Shown here piece after piece: positions 1 to 8,650 of a stretch of 34,296 bases of DNA (positions are counted from its first letter, which is position 1; every line of letters begins with the position of its first letter). The translations under genes and the position numbers were made by a program. Under the pieces are notes generated by a model. That model searched no databases, was not told the origin of the DNA, and was given only the letters and a program-made list of their open reading frames with translations. The stretch is taken from IMG/VR virus record IMGVR_UViG_3300042459_000152, positions 1 through 34,296 of that record; one strand, 5' to 3'. This stretch comes from a virus.

Positions 1-833
1 CCGATACAAATAAGTTAACAGATGAGTTTTATAAAAAGGAAGAATTAGCATTAATTCGAAGTGGTGCAACTGAAGAAGAAATAAAAAAAGGTCAACAAGA
101 AATTGAGATTAAAGACCTAGAACAAAAAATCCAAAATGCAAAAGATTATGGACAAAGTACGGTTGATTTAGAACTTCAGTTAGAACAAAAAAAAATAGAT
201 GTAAAAAAAGATGCTGCTAAAAAACAAGAAGACATTTTACAAGAAGCTGCTAAAAATGAAAAGCTAAGTGCAGAGGAAAGGTATGCAGCATTAGATGCTT
301 TAAACAAAGCAGGTGTAATATCGGACAAGGAAGCAAGTGATGCTAAAATAGCAATCGCAAAAGCGGAGAAAGATGCAAGAAATGCAGCATTAGCAGAGGG
401 AGCAAATGTATTAAATCAAGCATCCGAATTATTAGGTAAGAATACAGCCGAAGGTAAGGCATTAGCAGTTGCATCAGCAACAATCTCAACTTATTTATCA
501 GCGCAAAAAGCGTTTGAATCATTTGCATCTATTCCAGTCTATGGTGTAGGTTTAGGTATTGCAGCAGCAAGTGTAGCAGTTGCATCAGGTTTAGCAACTA
601 TCAATAAAATATTAGCAGTTCCAGTACCAGGCGCAAGCGGTGGCGGTGGTGGCGGTGGTTCAATGCCAAGTATGCCCGCAGCACCTGCAATGAGACCAAC
701 AGGATTTAGCACAGGTCAGCCAAGTCAAACACCTCCAAAAGTTGAACCTCAAAAAGTCTATGTAGTGGAGAGTGATATAACTAACTCACAAAACAAAGTA
801 GCACGAATTCAAAGCAAAGCAACTATTCAATAA
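1..833 (+). CDS. Tail tape measure protein, C-terminal part (continues from 33190 across the contig ends)
   Basis: The open frame begins at base 3 and ends with TAA at 831-833. Joining base 34153 to base 1 puts it exactly in frame with the gene starting at 33190, giving one protein of about 598 residues. Tape measure proteins set tail length and line the tail tube. This part has a Lys/Glu/Ala-rich coiled-coil stretch, a hydrophobic Ala/Gly/Val/Ile segment near bases 530-625 that could insert into a membrane, a run of seven glycines (about 640-660), and a C-terminal motif YVVESDIT followed by QNKVARIQ. I recognise that motif from Bacteroidota phage tape measure or tail proteins. The prohead protease gene follows after 18 bases. 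Confidence 0.8.
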   Translation, partial: DTNKLTDEFYKKEELALIRSGATEEEIKKGQQEIEIKDLEQKIQNAKDYGQSTVDLELQLEQKKIDVKKDAAKKQEDILQEAAKNEKLSAEERYAALDALNKAGVISDKEASDAKIAIAKAEKDARNAALAEGANVLNQASELLGKNTAEGKALAVASATISTYLSAQKAFESFASIPVYGVGLGIAAASVAVASGLATINKILAVPVPGASGGGGGGGSMPSMPAAPAMRPTGFSTGQPSQTPPKVEPQKVYVVESDITNSQNKVARIQSKATIQ

Positions 834-851
834 TTTAATATTTAAAAGAGT

Positions 852-1748
852 ATGGCAATAGATAAAAGAATACCTATTTATAGGTTTGTAGTTGGAGAGG
901 ATGATGAAGCAGGAGTGACTGCAGTTGCATTAGTAGATAATCCTGCAATAGAGATGAATTGGCAAGCATTCAATATGCAATTTGAAGAAACCTATAATGA
1001 CTACCCAAAAGCAGCAAGCGAGAACGCACAAGCAGCGTTGAATTATGCAGAAAAAAACGGATGGGGTGATTGTGGAACTGATGTAGGAAAGCAAAGAGCA
1101 AATCAATTAGCGAAAGGCGAAAACATAAGTCGAGAAACTATTGCGCGCATGGCAGCATTCGAAAGACATAGACAGAACTCACAAAAAGAACTTGGGGATG
1201 GTTGTGGTCGTTTGATGTGGTTGGCATGGGGTGGCGATGAGGGTATCGAATGGGCGCAAAGAAAGCTAAAACAGATTGACCAAAAGATGAGTAAGTTCTC
1301 ATCTAATAAAGAAAAGAAAATAATAAGCGGTGCATTGATGGTAGCAGATTTGCCAATATATCGCAAAGATGAACAAGGCGAATATTATGGATTATTCACA
1401 GCCGAAGACATCTACAACATACGCAATAAGTTTTTTAAAAACAATAATACAAAATCGGTTAATGAGATGCACGACCCTAACAAAATGATTGATGGTGTGT
1501 ATATGATTGAATCATTCATTATAGATAGCAAGCGAGGAATAAACGCACCCGATGGATTAAAGCTAACAGATGGTTCGTGGTTTGGTAGTTACAAAGTAGA
1601 TAATGAAGATATATGGAATGACTTTATAAAGACAGGCGAATTCAAAGGGTTCAGCGTTGAAGGTGTATTTAAGACCACTAAGATTGATTCTAAGCCACTA
1701 TCTATTATTGAGCAAGCTATTGACATCATTAAGCAGATTGAAGACTAA
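852..1748 (+). CDS. Prohead protease, XkdF-like, with an extra N-terminal domain
   Basis: A 298-residue protein. Residues about 155-275 look like the XkdF-type phage serine protease that matures capsids: the motif NEMHD holds candidate catalytic His207, and GFSVEG holds candidate Ser268, with an LTDGSWFGSY block between them. Residues about 50-145 form a separate domain with conserved-looking VGKQRANQLA, TIARMAAFERH and MWLAWGGDEG motifs, which I have seen fused to phage head proteases; its role is unknown to me. Scaffold and major capsid genes follow directly, as expected for a head maturation block. Catalytic residues are inferred from motifs, not tested. Confidence 0.78.
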   Translation: MAIDKRIPIYRFVVGEDDEAGVTAVALVDNPAIEMNWQAFNMQFEETYNDYPKAASENAQAALNYAEKNGWGDCGTDVGKQRANQLAKGENISRETIARMAAFERHRQNSQKELGDGCGRLMWLAWGGDEGIEWAQRKLKQIDQKMSKFSSNKEKKIISGALMVADLPIYRKDEQGEYYGLFTAEDIYNIRNKFFKNNNTKSVNEMHDPNKMIDGVYMIESFIIDSKRGINAPDGLKLTDGSWFGSYKVDNEDIWNDFIKTGEFKGFSVEGVFKTTKIDSKPLSIIEQAIDIIKQIED

Positions 1749-1792
1749 AAAAGCAACGTAAAAACAAATTAATATTTAATAATAAAAAGAAC

Positions 1793-2353
1793 ATGACACC
1801 TAAAGAAGCATTAACAAAATTAACAATGTTGTTTAGCAAAGAAATGGCAGCACAACAAGCTAAGTTAGAAGATGGAACAATCATATCGTGGGAAGGCGAA
1901 TTGAAAGAAGGCACAGCGATAATGATAATTGATGAAGAAGGCAATATGTTACCTGCACCTGATGCAACACATACGTTAGAAGATTACACATTAGTAACAA
2001 CGGTTGGCGGATTAGTAACGAAAATCGAAAAGAAAGTTGAAGATGGCAAGAAGCCTGAAGAAATGTCAAGCGAATTTGAGCAGATTTTCACTAAGCACAT
2101 CGAACAGTTTAGCGGTGTAATTGGTAGAGTTGAAAAACTTGAAAATTCATTTGCAGAATTAAGCAAAGTAATTGCAGATTCTAAAGTTGATGTTGAAAGC
2201 AAGTTCAGCAAAGTAGTTGAATTAGTTGGAGAAATCGCAACAGAGCCAAGTGTTAGCACACCTGCACCTAAGAACGTATTATTTAAAAAAGACAAGCCTG
2301 CTAAATCAGCAGTTGACTTATTCATGGAATTTAAAAAATCACAAAATAAATAA
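1793..2353 (+). CDS. Probable capsid scaffolding protein
   Basis: A 186-residue acidic and Lys-rich protein between the protease and the major capsid protein, the usual place for a scaffold. Residues 1-75 resemble a small beta-rich domain (DGTIISWEGEL, then LVTTVGG). Residues about 85-155 are heptad-like and predicted coiled coil, with KLENSFAELSKVIADSK as an example. The tail ends in a Lys-rich segment after a Pro/Thr-rich linker, similar to capsid-binding tails of other scaffolds. The call rests on position and coiled-coil character; no sequence motif proves it. Confidence 0.6.
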   Translation: MTPKEALTKLTMLFSKEMAAQQAKLEDGTIISWEGELKEGTAIMIIDEEGNMLPAPDATHTLEDYTLVTTVGGLVTKIEKKVEDGKKPEEMSSEFEQIFTKHIEQFSGVIGRVEKLENSFAELSKVIADSKVDVESKFSKVVELVGEIATEPSVSTPAPKNVLFKKDKPAKSAVDLFMEFKKSQNK

Positions 2354-2366
2354 ATAAAAAAAAATT

Positions 2367-3311
2367 ATGGCATTTTCATTTACCAATCTATCAGATTACA
2401 CCAAGACCAATGAGCAGATGCTTATTGTTAAGTCTTTCTTTACTCCAAAGACTGCAACTTATATGCAGAAATTGACAGGAGTAAAATCATCAATTCAAGT
2501 ACCTTCATTAACTGATGATTTCTATTGGGCAGCAGGCGGAACTTGTGGTCAAATTACAGCATCGGGAGATACTAATATATCTGCAAGGGTATTAACAGTT
2601 GCACCTATTAAGATTGAAAAATCTTGGTGTATTGCTGATTTAGAAAAGAAGTACACACAATTAATGTTATCACCGGGTTCAAACTATGAATCGTTACCGG
2701 GTGGAATTGATGAAGCATTTATGAATTTCATCATGGGTTCACAAGGTGAGAAAGTAGAAATCGCATTATGGCAATCAGTATCGGGTGGTGGTAATTCAGA
2801 TTTCACAAGCAAATTCAATGGCTTAATTCAAGTAATTGGTGCAGCAAGTGGAACAATCAATGCAAACGCAAGTGCATTTATCACACCTGTGACAGCGATT
2901 ACAGCAGCAAATGTAATTTCAGTATTACAAGCTATTTACCAAGCAATACCAGTTGCAATATTAGACAAAGAAGACTTAAGAATCTTTATTGGAACAGATA
3001 CAAGCAGACTATATCAACAAGCATTAATAACTGCAAATCTTTTCAACTACATTCCAAGTGCAGACTCATTAGGTGAGTATTATTTACATGGAACAAACGT
3101 AAAAATAGTACCAGTAGCAGGATTGAATGGAACTGCTAAAGCATACGCATTAAGAACTTCAAATATGTTTTTAGGAACAGACCTTGAGGGAGAAGAAGAA
3201 GAATTGAAAACATGGTACTCATTAGACTTCGATTCAGTTTACATGAGAATGAAATTCAAATTAGGAGTTCAAATTTCTCAACCAACAGAAATAGTAAGAT
3301 TTATCGCATAA
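2367..3311 (+). CDS. Major capsid protein
   Basis: A 314-residue protein directly after the protease and scaffold genes, followed by a strong terminator. It shows patterns typical of HK97-fold shell proteins in Bacteroidota phages: an N-terminal arm (FSFTNLSDYTKTNEQM), a central Ala/Thr-rich helix region with QAIYQAIP followed by DLRIFIGTDT, and a C-terminal block LKTWYSLDFDSVYMRMKFKLG. The start at 2367 is preceded by an A/T-rich leader and no Shine-Dalgarno sequence, normal for this host group. A terminator immediately downstream fits a highly expressed transcript ending here. Confidence 0.75.
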   Translation: MAFSFTNLSDYTKTNEQMLIVKSFFTPKTATYMQKLTGVKSSIQVPSLTDDFYWAAGGTCGQITASGDTNISARVLTVAPIKIEKSWCIADLEKKYTQLMLSPGSNYESLPGGIDEAFMNFIMGSQGEKVEIALWQSVSGGGNSDFTSKFNGLIQVIGAASGTINANASAFITPVTAITAANVISVLQAIYQAIPVAILDKEDLRIFIGTDTSRLYQQALITANLFNYIPSADSLGEYYLHGTNVKIVPVAGLNGTAKAYALRTSNMFLGTDLEGEEEELKTWYSLDFDSVYMRMKFKLGVQISQPTEIVRFIA

Positions 3312-3314
3312 TTT

Positions 3315-3338
3315 AAGGGGGTTAACAGCCCCCTTTTT
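3315..3338 (+). terminator. Rho-independent terminator after the major capsid gene
   Basis: Stem AAGGGGG (3315-3321), 7-base loop, CCCCCTT (3329-3335) and a run of five T (3334-3338), four bases after the stop codon. It probably lowers readthrough into the next structural gene. Confidence 0.85.
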
Positions 3339-3346
3339 AAACTTAA

Positions 3347-3352
3347 AAGGAG
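3347..3352 (+). promoter_or_regulatory. Rare Shine-Dalgarno-like site
   Basis: AAGGAG, 10 bases before the ATG at 3363. Most genes here have only A/T-rich leaders, so this one stands out and supports strong translation of the structural protein. Confidence 0.55.
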
Positions 3353-3362
3353 AAAACAAGAT

Positions 3363-3881
3363 ATGCCATGTGCAATAGTTAGTTCATACGCCTTAGACTG
3401 CAAAGACGCAGTTGGAGGTATTAAAAATATTTACATCACAGAACTTGCAAATGTTACAGCAGTAACTGAGAATGCAAGTGGATTTGTGACAGCAATCACT
3501 AAGTCAGCAGGAACAAAGTTTTATAAATATGCTTTGTTGCCAAGAGCCAAAAATGATTTTACTCAAAACATTATGGCAGATGCCGCATTGGGTACAGTTG
3601 CATTTGAGCAAACCATCAACACTAATTTTACTAAGTTAGCTTATGTAACTCAATTTCAATTACAGACTTTGATTCAGAATAGATGTTCTGTGATAGTAGA
3701 AACTAAATCAGGTCAATACTTTTTATTTGGCAAAGAGAATGGTGTTGAAGTAACCGCAGGTAGTGCAGCGAGTGGAGCAGCGATGAATGAGTTCAATGGT
3801 TATATCTTGACCTTTACAGGAATGGAGAAGGCATTAGCGAATGAAGTTCAAGGAAGTATTATCGCAGCATTATTGACTTAA
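3363..3881 (+). CDS. Structural protein, probable major tail (tube) protein
   Basis: A 172-residue protein with a terminator on each side, so it is its own expression unit and likely made in large amounts. It begins CAIVSSYALDCKDAVGGIKNI, a pattern I recognise in a common Bacteroidota phage structural family: a Cys, a GGIK motif and short beta strands throughout, ending in a hydrophobic strand near residue 150. Tail tube is inferred from size, predicted beta content, abundance signals and place after the major capsid gene; a head decoration protein is the alternative. Unusually for this genome, a clear Shine-Dalgarno (AAGGAG, 3347-3352) lies 10 bases before the ATG. Confidence 0.55.
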   Translation: MPCAIVSSYALDCKDAVGGIKNIYITELANVTAVTENASGFVTAITKSAGTKFYKYALLPRAKNDFTQNIMADAALGTVAFEQTINTNFTKLAYVTQFQLQTLIQNRCSVIVETKSGQYFLFGKENGVEVTAGSAASGAAMNEFNGYILTFTGMEKALANEVQGSIIAALLT

Positions 3882-3908
3882 AATTATTATTCATATTTTA
3901 TAAAATTA

Positions 3909-3939
3909 GCCACTCTTAAATAGGGGTGGCTTTTTTTTT
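3909..3939 (+). terminator. Rho-independent terminator
   Basis: Seven-pair stem GCCACTC (3909-3915) with GGGTGGC (3924-3930, one G-T pair), then nine T (3931-3939). It closes the transcript of the structural gene at 3363-3881. Confidence 0.88.
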
Positions 3940-3972
3940 AGCAAAATTTCACACGAGTTATATATATAAGTA

Positions 3973-4401
3973 GTGATAAGAATTAGACAAGAGGAAATTC
4001 AAAATATTTATGTGACTTTAACCGAGAATAAAATCGGAACAAGTCCATATTATTTACTTGAATGCACGAACCAAGTTACAAACGATATTTCATATTGTAT
4101 TATATTTGATGACCAAAGTCAATATAAAGAAAGGTATAATGATTTTAATATCTTTATAGATTCAAATAATGCTAATAAAGGTTTGAATAAAAATCTGTAC
4201 TTACCTTATAGTGGTTTTTATACTTACGTTATATATGAAACTAATTTAACTGAAGAAACATATGATGATTTAGCTTCAGCATCGGAAGCACAAGGAACTA
4301 CTCTTTTAGAAACTGGATTACTTTGGTACATTCCAACTGCTCAAAATAACACAGAATATAATCCTGCCGATTCAACTACCTTTGTTTACACACCACAATA
4401 A
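3973..4401 (+). CDS. Conserved phage protein of unknown function, GTG start
   Basis: A 142-residue protein. The frame is closed by TAA at 3967-3969, so the GTG at 3973 is the only reasonable start and gives MIRIRQEEIQNIYVTLTEN. The pattern (an N-terminal strand with TLTEN, a PYYLLE strand, a DDQSQYKERYN segment, then PYSGFYTYVIYE) matches a small beta-rich protein family I often see next to portal genes in Bacteroidota phages. A virion or connector role is likely but unproven. The stop at 4399-4401 is directly followed by the portal ATG, suggesting translational coupling. Confidence 0.7.
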   Translation: MIRIRQEEIQNIYVTLTENKIGTSPYYLLECTNQVTNDISYCIIFDDQSQYKERYNDFNIFIDSNNANKGLNKNLYLPYSGFYTYVIYETNLTEETYDDLASASEAQGTTLLETGLLWYIPTAQNNTEYNPADSTTFVYTPQ

Positions 4402-6405
4402 ATGACAGATAAAAAAGAATATAATCCGAGTGTAATGGTTCTTAAATTTACGAATGATAAAGTGCCTACATTTGTTGAGCCTAAGTCTTCGCAAAGATTA
4501 AAGTATGTAAAGTATGGAGAGAACAATAACTATCCTAATTTTTTACTTACATTATTTAATCGCAGCGCAAAGCATAACGCAATATTAACAAGCAAGCAGC
4601 AATACATAACTGGTCAAGGTTGGATGTTTGATGAATTAGGAATGGAAGGAGAAGAAGTAGTTGCATTAAAAGCATTTATTGACAATCCAAATCCATACGA
4701 AACACTAAAAGACTTATTAAATAAAACAGACTTAGATTGTGAAATATTTGGAGGTTGTTATCTTAAAATAGTAAGCGACAAAAAAGGTGGAATTTCAGAA
4801 ATTTATCACGTTAATTATTGCGATGTTCGAAGCACAGAAGATAACAGCGAATTTTATATAAGTGATAAGTGGTTAAATAGTGAAGGTGGCGAAAACACAA
4901 ACATCAAAGAAGATGAATATAAGACCTTACCACCATTCGACCCAAGTTTAAAGAAGCTACCAAGTGAAAGCATTTACTATTATAAGTCGTATAGACCTAA
5001 CATCAATACTTACACACTACCCGAGTACATTGGTGCAATACCTGCAATTATTACTGATGCTGAAATAGCTAATTTTCATAGAGCCGAAATACAAAATAGT
5101 TTCAAAGGTTCTAAAATGATTGTCTTCAAAAATGGTGTACCTTCAGATGAAGAAATGAAGTCAACAGAACGAAAGTTAAAAGCTAAGTTTACACCAACAG
5201 ACAATGCAGGTAGTATAGTAATTGATTTCGTAGATGACCCGAATAGAGTACCTGAAATTTTAGACTTAGCAGCAGGAGATTTTGACAAGAAATACGAAGC
5301 GTTAAACGATACGATACAACAAGAAATATTTGTTGGACATAAGATTACATCACCAATGTTATTTGGTGTAAGAGTAGAGGGGCAATTAGGTGGGCGCAAC
5401 GAGATGGTTGATGCTTACAATTTATTCGCTAATACATACGTTAATCCAAAGCAAAGAGTACAAGAAGAAATTTATAACCTATTCTCTCCGGTAAAAGGCA
5501 AGCTAAAAATAAAAGCATTAGAACCAATCATGCCAAGTTTTAGCGAACAAACTTTAATGACCATTCTAACAAAGGATGAGATGCGAGAAATTATAGGTAG
5601 AAAACCTTTAGACATTCAAACTAATGTTAATTCAACTATTAGCGATGCCTTAAATTCATTAAGTCCACTTGTTGCAAATAAGGTATTAGCTTCATTAACT
5701 CAAGATGAGATTAGAGGTATAGTTAACAAGCCACCATTAGCAGCCGATGCAATACTTCCAACAGATAGTCCTGCACAATTCTCAAAATGTGAACACGATG
5801 AAATAGCCGATGATGATTTAGACTTTAGTATATTCTCAAAATATGGAGAGCCTATTGAGAATTTTGTAAGCATTAAGCATAAGAAGTTCATGTTTAGTTC
5901 ACAGCAATTCGCACTGACTAAACAAGACAATGGAGTTTTAGATTTAATTCAAAAAACACCTAATATCACGATTGAAGATTTAACTAAGATTTTAAAGACA
6001 GATAAGACTTCAATCATTGAAAGTTTGACAGCATTAGGAGATGAAGGTTTGATTGATTTAGATAGTGAAGGAAAGATAAGTTTAACAAGGTCAGGCGCAA
6101 GAAAAGTAGTACCAAGTTTTCAAGAATTATACATACGTTATAGATATGTTTTAAGACCCGATGCGCCTGCATTAGTTAAAGGTGGAACGAGTAGACCTTT
6201 TTGTGAAGCAATGATGGCAAATCCACGTTACTTTTCAAAGGATGACATAGACAAAATTGGTCAAGAATTAGGGGCAATATATGGAATACCTAACTATGAT
6301 GCTTTCAGACGAAGAGGCGGTTGGTATCACGACCCAAAACAAGATGTAAACTTGCCTTTTTGTAGGCACGTATGGGAACAATCTCTTATAAAAAGAATTA
6401 AATAA
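4402..6405 (+). CDS. Portal protein with C-terminal winged-helix-like and Cys/His domains
   Basis: A 667-residue protein. Residues 1-400 have the look of Bacteroidota phage portals (YVKYGENNNYPNFLLTL; ITGQGW; HKITSPMLFGVR; a GQLGGRNEMVDAYNLF motif). The portal forms the dodecameric vertex through which DNA is packaged. It is longer than a plain portal because two further domains follow: a winged-helix-like segment at about 510-568 and a C-terminal domain with SRPFCEAMM (Cys601) and CRHVWEQ (Cys654, His656), similar to a domain found at the end of phage head morphogenesis proteins. The gene lies after, not before, the major capsid gene, which is unusual. Confidence 0.82.
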   Translation: MTDKKEYNPSVMVLKFTNDKVPTFVEPKSSQRLKYVKYGENNNYPNFLLTLFNRSAKHNAILTSKQQYITGQGWMFDELGMEGEEVVALKAFIDNPNPYETLKDLLNKTDLDCEIFGGCYLKIVSDKKGGISEIYHVNYCDVRSTEDNSEFYISDKWLNSEGGENTNIKEDEYKTLPPFDPSLKKLPSESIYYYKSYRPNINTYTLPEYIGAIPAIITDAEIANFHRAEIQNSFKGSKMIVFKNGVPSDEEMKSTERKLKAKFTPTDNAGSIVIDFVDDPNRVPEILDLAAGDFDKKYEALNDTIQQEIFVGHKITSPMLFGVRVEGQLGGRNEMVDAYNLFANTYVNPKQRVQEEIYNLFSPVKGKLKIKALEPIMPSFSEQTLMTILTKDEMREIIGRKPLDIQTNVNSTISDALNSLSPLVANKVLASLTQDEIRGIVNKPPLAADAILPTDSPAQFSKCEHDEIADDDLDFSIFSKYGEPIENFVSIKHKKFMFSSQQFALTKQDNGVLDLIQKTPNITIEDLTKILKTDKTSIIESLTALGDEGLIDLDSEGKISLTRSGARKVVPSFQELYIRYRYVLRPDAPALVKGGTSRPFCEAMMANPRYFSKDDIDKIGQELGAIYGIPNYDAFRRRGGWYHDPKQDVNLPFCRHVWEQSLIKRIK

Positions 6406-6412
6406 AAAGATA

Positions 6413-7009
6413 ATGGCAAAGGCAATATTTTTAAGCGAAGCAACATTAAAGCAGGAGTCAATCTTGCAAGATAATGTAGATATGAAGGTAGTAACACCGA
6501 CAATAATTGATGTACAATCGTTTTATATTTTACCGATATTAGGAACAGCATTGTATAATGATTTTGTGACAAAGATTATAGCAGGAACATTGAGTAATTC
6601 ATATAAATTATTACTTGATACTTACATCACACCTGCAATGATTTGGTATGTTAGATATGAACTACCTTTAAATATTAATTACAAGTATTTCAACAAGGCG
6701 GTAGGGGTGCAGAATGCAGATAATATGCAGCCTGCAAGCATTGATGAACTAACTATGGTAATGGATAGGGCAAAGAATAAAGCCGAGTGGTATGCTGAAA
6801 GATTAACTAAGTATTTATATGCGAACGATACTACTTATCCTTTGTTTTTAAATCAACCAAATTCAGATTTAGCGACCATCTATGCAAAGCAATCTAATTA
6901 CACAAGTGGTATGCTATTAGATGATAATAGCTGTTGCAAAGGTCAATACAATTTTACAGATTTAGAAACAAGTCCAAGTGTAACTGGAAGAGGTTGCACA
7001 TTCTGCTAA
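6413..7009 (+). CDS. Probable head-tail connector (adaptor) protein
   Basis: A 198-residue, mostly helical protein following the portal gene by 7 bases. It resembles a Bacteroidota phage family (DUF6712-like, from memory) with a conserved start (LSEATLKQESILQDNVD), an internal FYILPILGTALYNDF segment and a Cys-rich end (CCKGQYNF, then GRGCTFC). Position between portal and neck proteins fits the gp6/gp15-type adaptor that docks under the portal. The stop codon overlaps the next ATG in a TAATG. Function is inferred from position and shape. Confidence 0.6.
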   Translation: MAKAIFLSEATLKQESILQDNVDMKVVTPTIIDVQSFYILPILGTALYNDFVTKIIAGTLSNSYKLLLDTYITPAMIWYVRYELPLNINYKYFNKAVGVQNADNMQPASIDELTMVMDRAKNKAEWYAERLTKYLYANDTTYPLFLNQPNSDLATIYAKQSNYTSGMLLDDNSCCKGQYNFTDLETSPSVTGRGCTFC

Positions 7010-7143
7010 TGAATAAGGGAATCAATAAGACAAACATCGAGAAATTACAAGCATTTATAAAGCAACAAAATGAAGTTCATAACACTAAACCAAGTACTAA
7101 ATATAATAAGAACAATTTGCAACAATCATCTACAAATAAATAG
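7009..7143 (+). CDS. Small overlapping protein, 44 residues
   Basis: ATG at 7009 overlaps the previous stop (TAATG), good for coupled translation. The 44-residue product is very basic and polar (NKGINKTNIEKLQAFIK, then an Asn/Lys/Ser-rich end). Its last 74 bases overlap the next gene in another frame, longer than the 4-14 base overlaps usual in this genome, so it may be a chance frame. I do not recognise it. It could instead serve only to bring ribosomes to the start at 7070. Confidence 0.35.
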   Translation: MNKGINKTNIEKLQAFIKQQNEVHNTKPSTKYNKNNLQQSSTNK

Positions 7144-7513
7144 TTTTGTTTTTGGTTCTATAACAGATATAAGCGCAAGTGAGCAGGAGCAGTACACGAT
7201 GGTTTGGTGCGATATAAACGATAGCCAAATGAGTGAAAGAATGTTTACCATGAATTTATCATTATACGTTTTAGACATTCAACGAGCAGATAATAGTAAT
7301 GAGATAGATGTATTGAGCGATACGTTAAGCATAGGCAGGGATTTAATCGCAGAGTTAAGCGATCCGATTTATCAAGATTATTTCAACGTGAGATACGATG
7401 TAAACTTTGGACAAGTTAGAGAAGGCTTTCCCGATGTAGTGAATGGATGGAAGTTAGACATAGCACTTGACTTGATGGAATTAAACGACAGATGTCAAGT
7501 ACCAACAATTTAA
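7070..7513 (+). CDS. Probable neck / tail-completion protein
   Basis: A 147-residue protein whose N-terminal helix and motif (LNQVLNIIRTICNNH, then INSFVFGSITDI) and its C-terminal GWKLDIALDLMELNDRCQVP match a family I recognise in Bacteroidota phages, where it sits between connector and tail genes. Length and layout (N-terminal helix followed by strands and a central helix SDTLSIGRDLIAELS) are like tail terminator or completion proteins, which cap the tail tube and join it to the head. The start at 7070 is supported by the conserved N-terminus even though it overlaps the small frame before it. Confidence 0.62.
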   Translation: MKFITLNQVLNIIRTICNNHLQINSFVFGSITDISASEQEQYTMVWCDINDSQMSERMFTMNLSLYVLDIQRADNSNEIDVLSDTLSIGRDLIAELSDPIYQDYFNVRYDVNFGQVREGFPDVVNGWKLDIALDLMELNDRCQVPTI

Positions 7514-7535
7514 ACAACAATTTATATATAATATT

Positions 7536-7802
7536 ATGAGTACAGCATTAGAAAAGATTAGCGGAATGGGTGGGTTCTACGTGAACGCAGGAACATCCGC
7601 AAGAACAGGATTAGCAGTAGAGAGCATAGTTGTAATGACTGATTGTGTTTTTACAGCATTTGCTATCAATGGAGTTAACCAAATGACTTTAAAAAATTTG
7701 ACAGGTGTTACGATTAAAGCAGGAACATATTTACCGACTAATCCTAACTTTAATATTACTGCTTATACATTGTCGAGCGGTTCAGTAATTGAGTATCAAT
7801 AA
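7536..7802 (+). CDS. Small virion-associated protein, unknown function
   Basis: An 88-residue beta-rich protein (MSTALEKISGMGGFYV; ending LSSGSVIEYQ) of a kind often found just before the LamG-like fibre gene in Bacteroidota phages. Small size, no Lys-rich or membrane segment and repeated Gly/Thr turns suggest a head decoration or fibre-associated protein. Its stop overlaps the next ATG in TAATG, so the two are translationally coupled and probably act together. Confidence 0.6.
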   Translation: MSTALEKISGMGGFYVNAGTSARTGLAVESIVVMTDCVFTAFAINGVNQMTLKNLTGVTIKAGTYLPTNPNFNITAYTLSSGSVIEYQ

Positions 7803-8650
7803 TGGCTAATTTTCCAACGATAGCAATAGGTTTACCATTTGTTAAGGCAGGCGGATTAGATGCCGATGCAGCATCGTTTATAGCACTTTCGGGTATTACT
7901 AATGCAACGCAAATAGCTGCAATAAATAACCTTTATAAAGACTTTAAAGGGCAAGGAGCAAATAATACAACTTATAATTTTTACACCCGATTAACAGCCT
8001 TTTGGTTATTTGTAGGAACAACAACTGCAAATATTAAATATAATGGAAAAACGCCAAGTGAAAGTAATACTTATAATTTAGCATTTAGTGGAACAGCACC
8101 AACTATCAATAGTAACGGTTGTAAATTTAATGGCACTAATGGATTTGCAGATACGTTTGTACCTCAAAATATCATATCAAATTCAGCCAATGGAATGTCT
8201 GTTTACTTTCGTGAAAATACAAAAAGAGATGAAGTTCAAATAGGTTACGTTAATCGTTCAGAATTTACTGCAACTGAAATAGGAATGGCTTGGTCGTTAA
8301 ATAATAAGGCTTATATTGGCAATAAATCAGGACAACAGTTTGGTGCAAATACATATACTAATGTAAATGGCTTAATTCGATTGAATAGACATTCGGGAAG
8401 TGCATATAGACTTTATAGAAATGGCTCACAAATAGAATTAATAACAGCAACGGCTTTAACTGATAATAATACAAATACAATAGTTATTGGTGGCGAGAGG
8501 TGGAGTGCAGGGAATCTTGTTGAAAATTATTCAGATAAGACATTTTGTTATGCAGATATAATGCTTTCAAGTTCATTAAGCGTAGCCGAAGAATTAGTGT
8601 ATTATAATTGTATTCAAGCATTCCAAACCGCTTTAAGTCGTAACGTATAA
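7802..8650 (+). CDS. LamG/concanavalin-like fold fibre or receptor-binding protein
   Basis: A 282-residue protein. Residues 15-65 hold a conserved-looking block (DADAASFIALSGITNATQ, then INNLYKDFKGQG). Residues 66-280 look like a jelly-roll (LamG/concanavalin-type) domain: strands around SGTAPTINSNGCKFNGTNGF, VYFRENTKRDEV, INRHSG-like strands and a closing FCYADIMLSSSLSVAEE helix start. I recognise this layout from Bacteroidota phages, where it is placed next to the tail and lysis genes and is presumed to bind glycans on the cell surface. Receptor binding is inferred; no binding residues can be named. Confidence 0.65.
   Translation: MANFPTIAIGLPFVKAGGLDADAASFIALSGITNATQIAAINNLYKDFKGQGANNTTYNFYTRLTAFWLFVGTTTANIKYNGKTPSESNTYNLAFSGTAPTINSNGCKFNGTNGFADTFVPQNIISNSANGMSVYFRENTKRDEVQIGYVNRSEFTATEIGMAWSLNNKAYIGNKSGQQFGANTYTNVNGLIRLNRHSGSAYRLYRNGSQIELITATALTDNNTNTIVIGGERWSAGNLVENYSDKTFCYADIMLSSSLSVAEELVYYNCIQAFQTALSRNV

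Noticed and set aside
1103-1366. Minus-strand frame under the protease gene
   Set aside because: Antisense shadow with no leader and unlikely composition.
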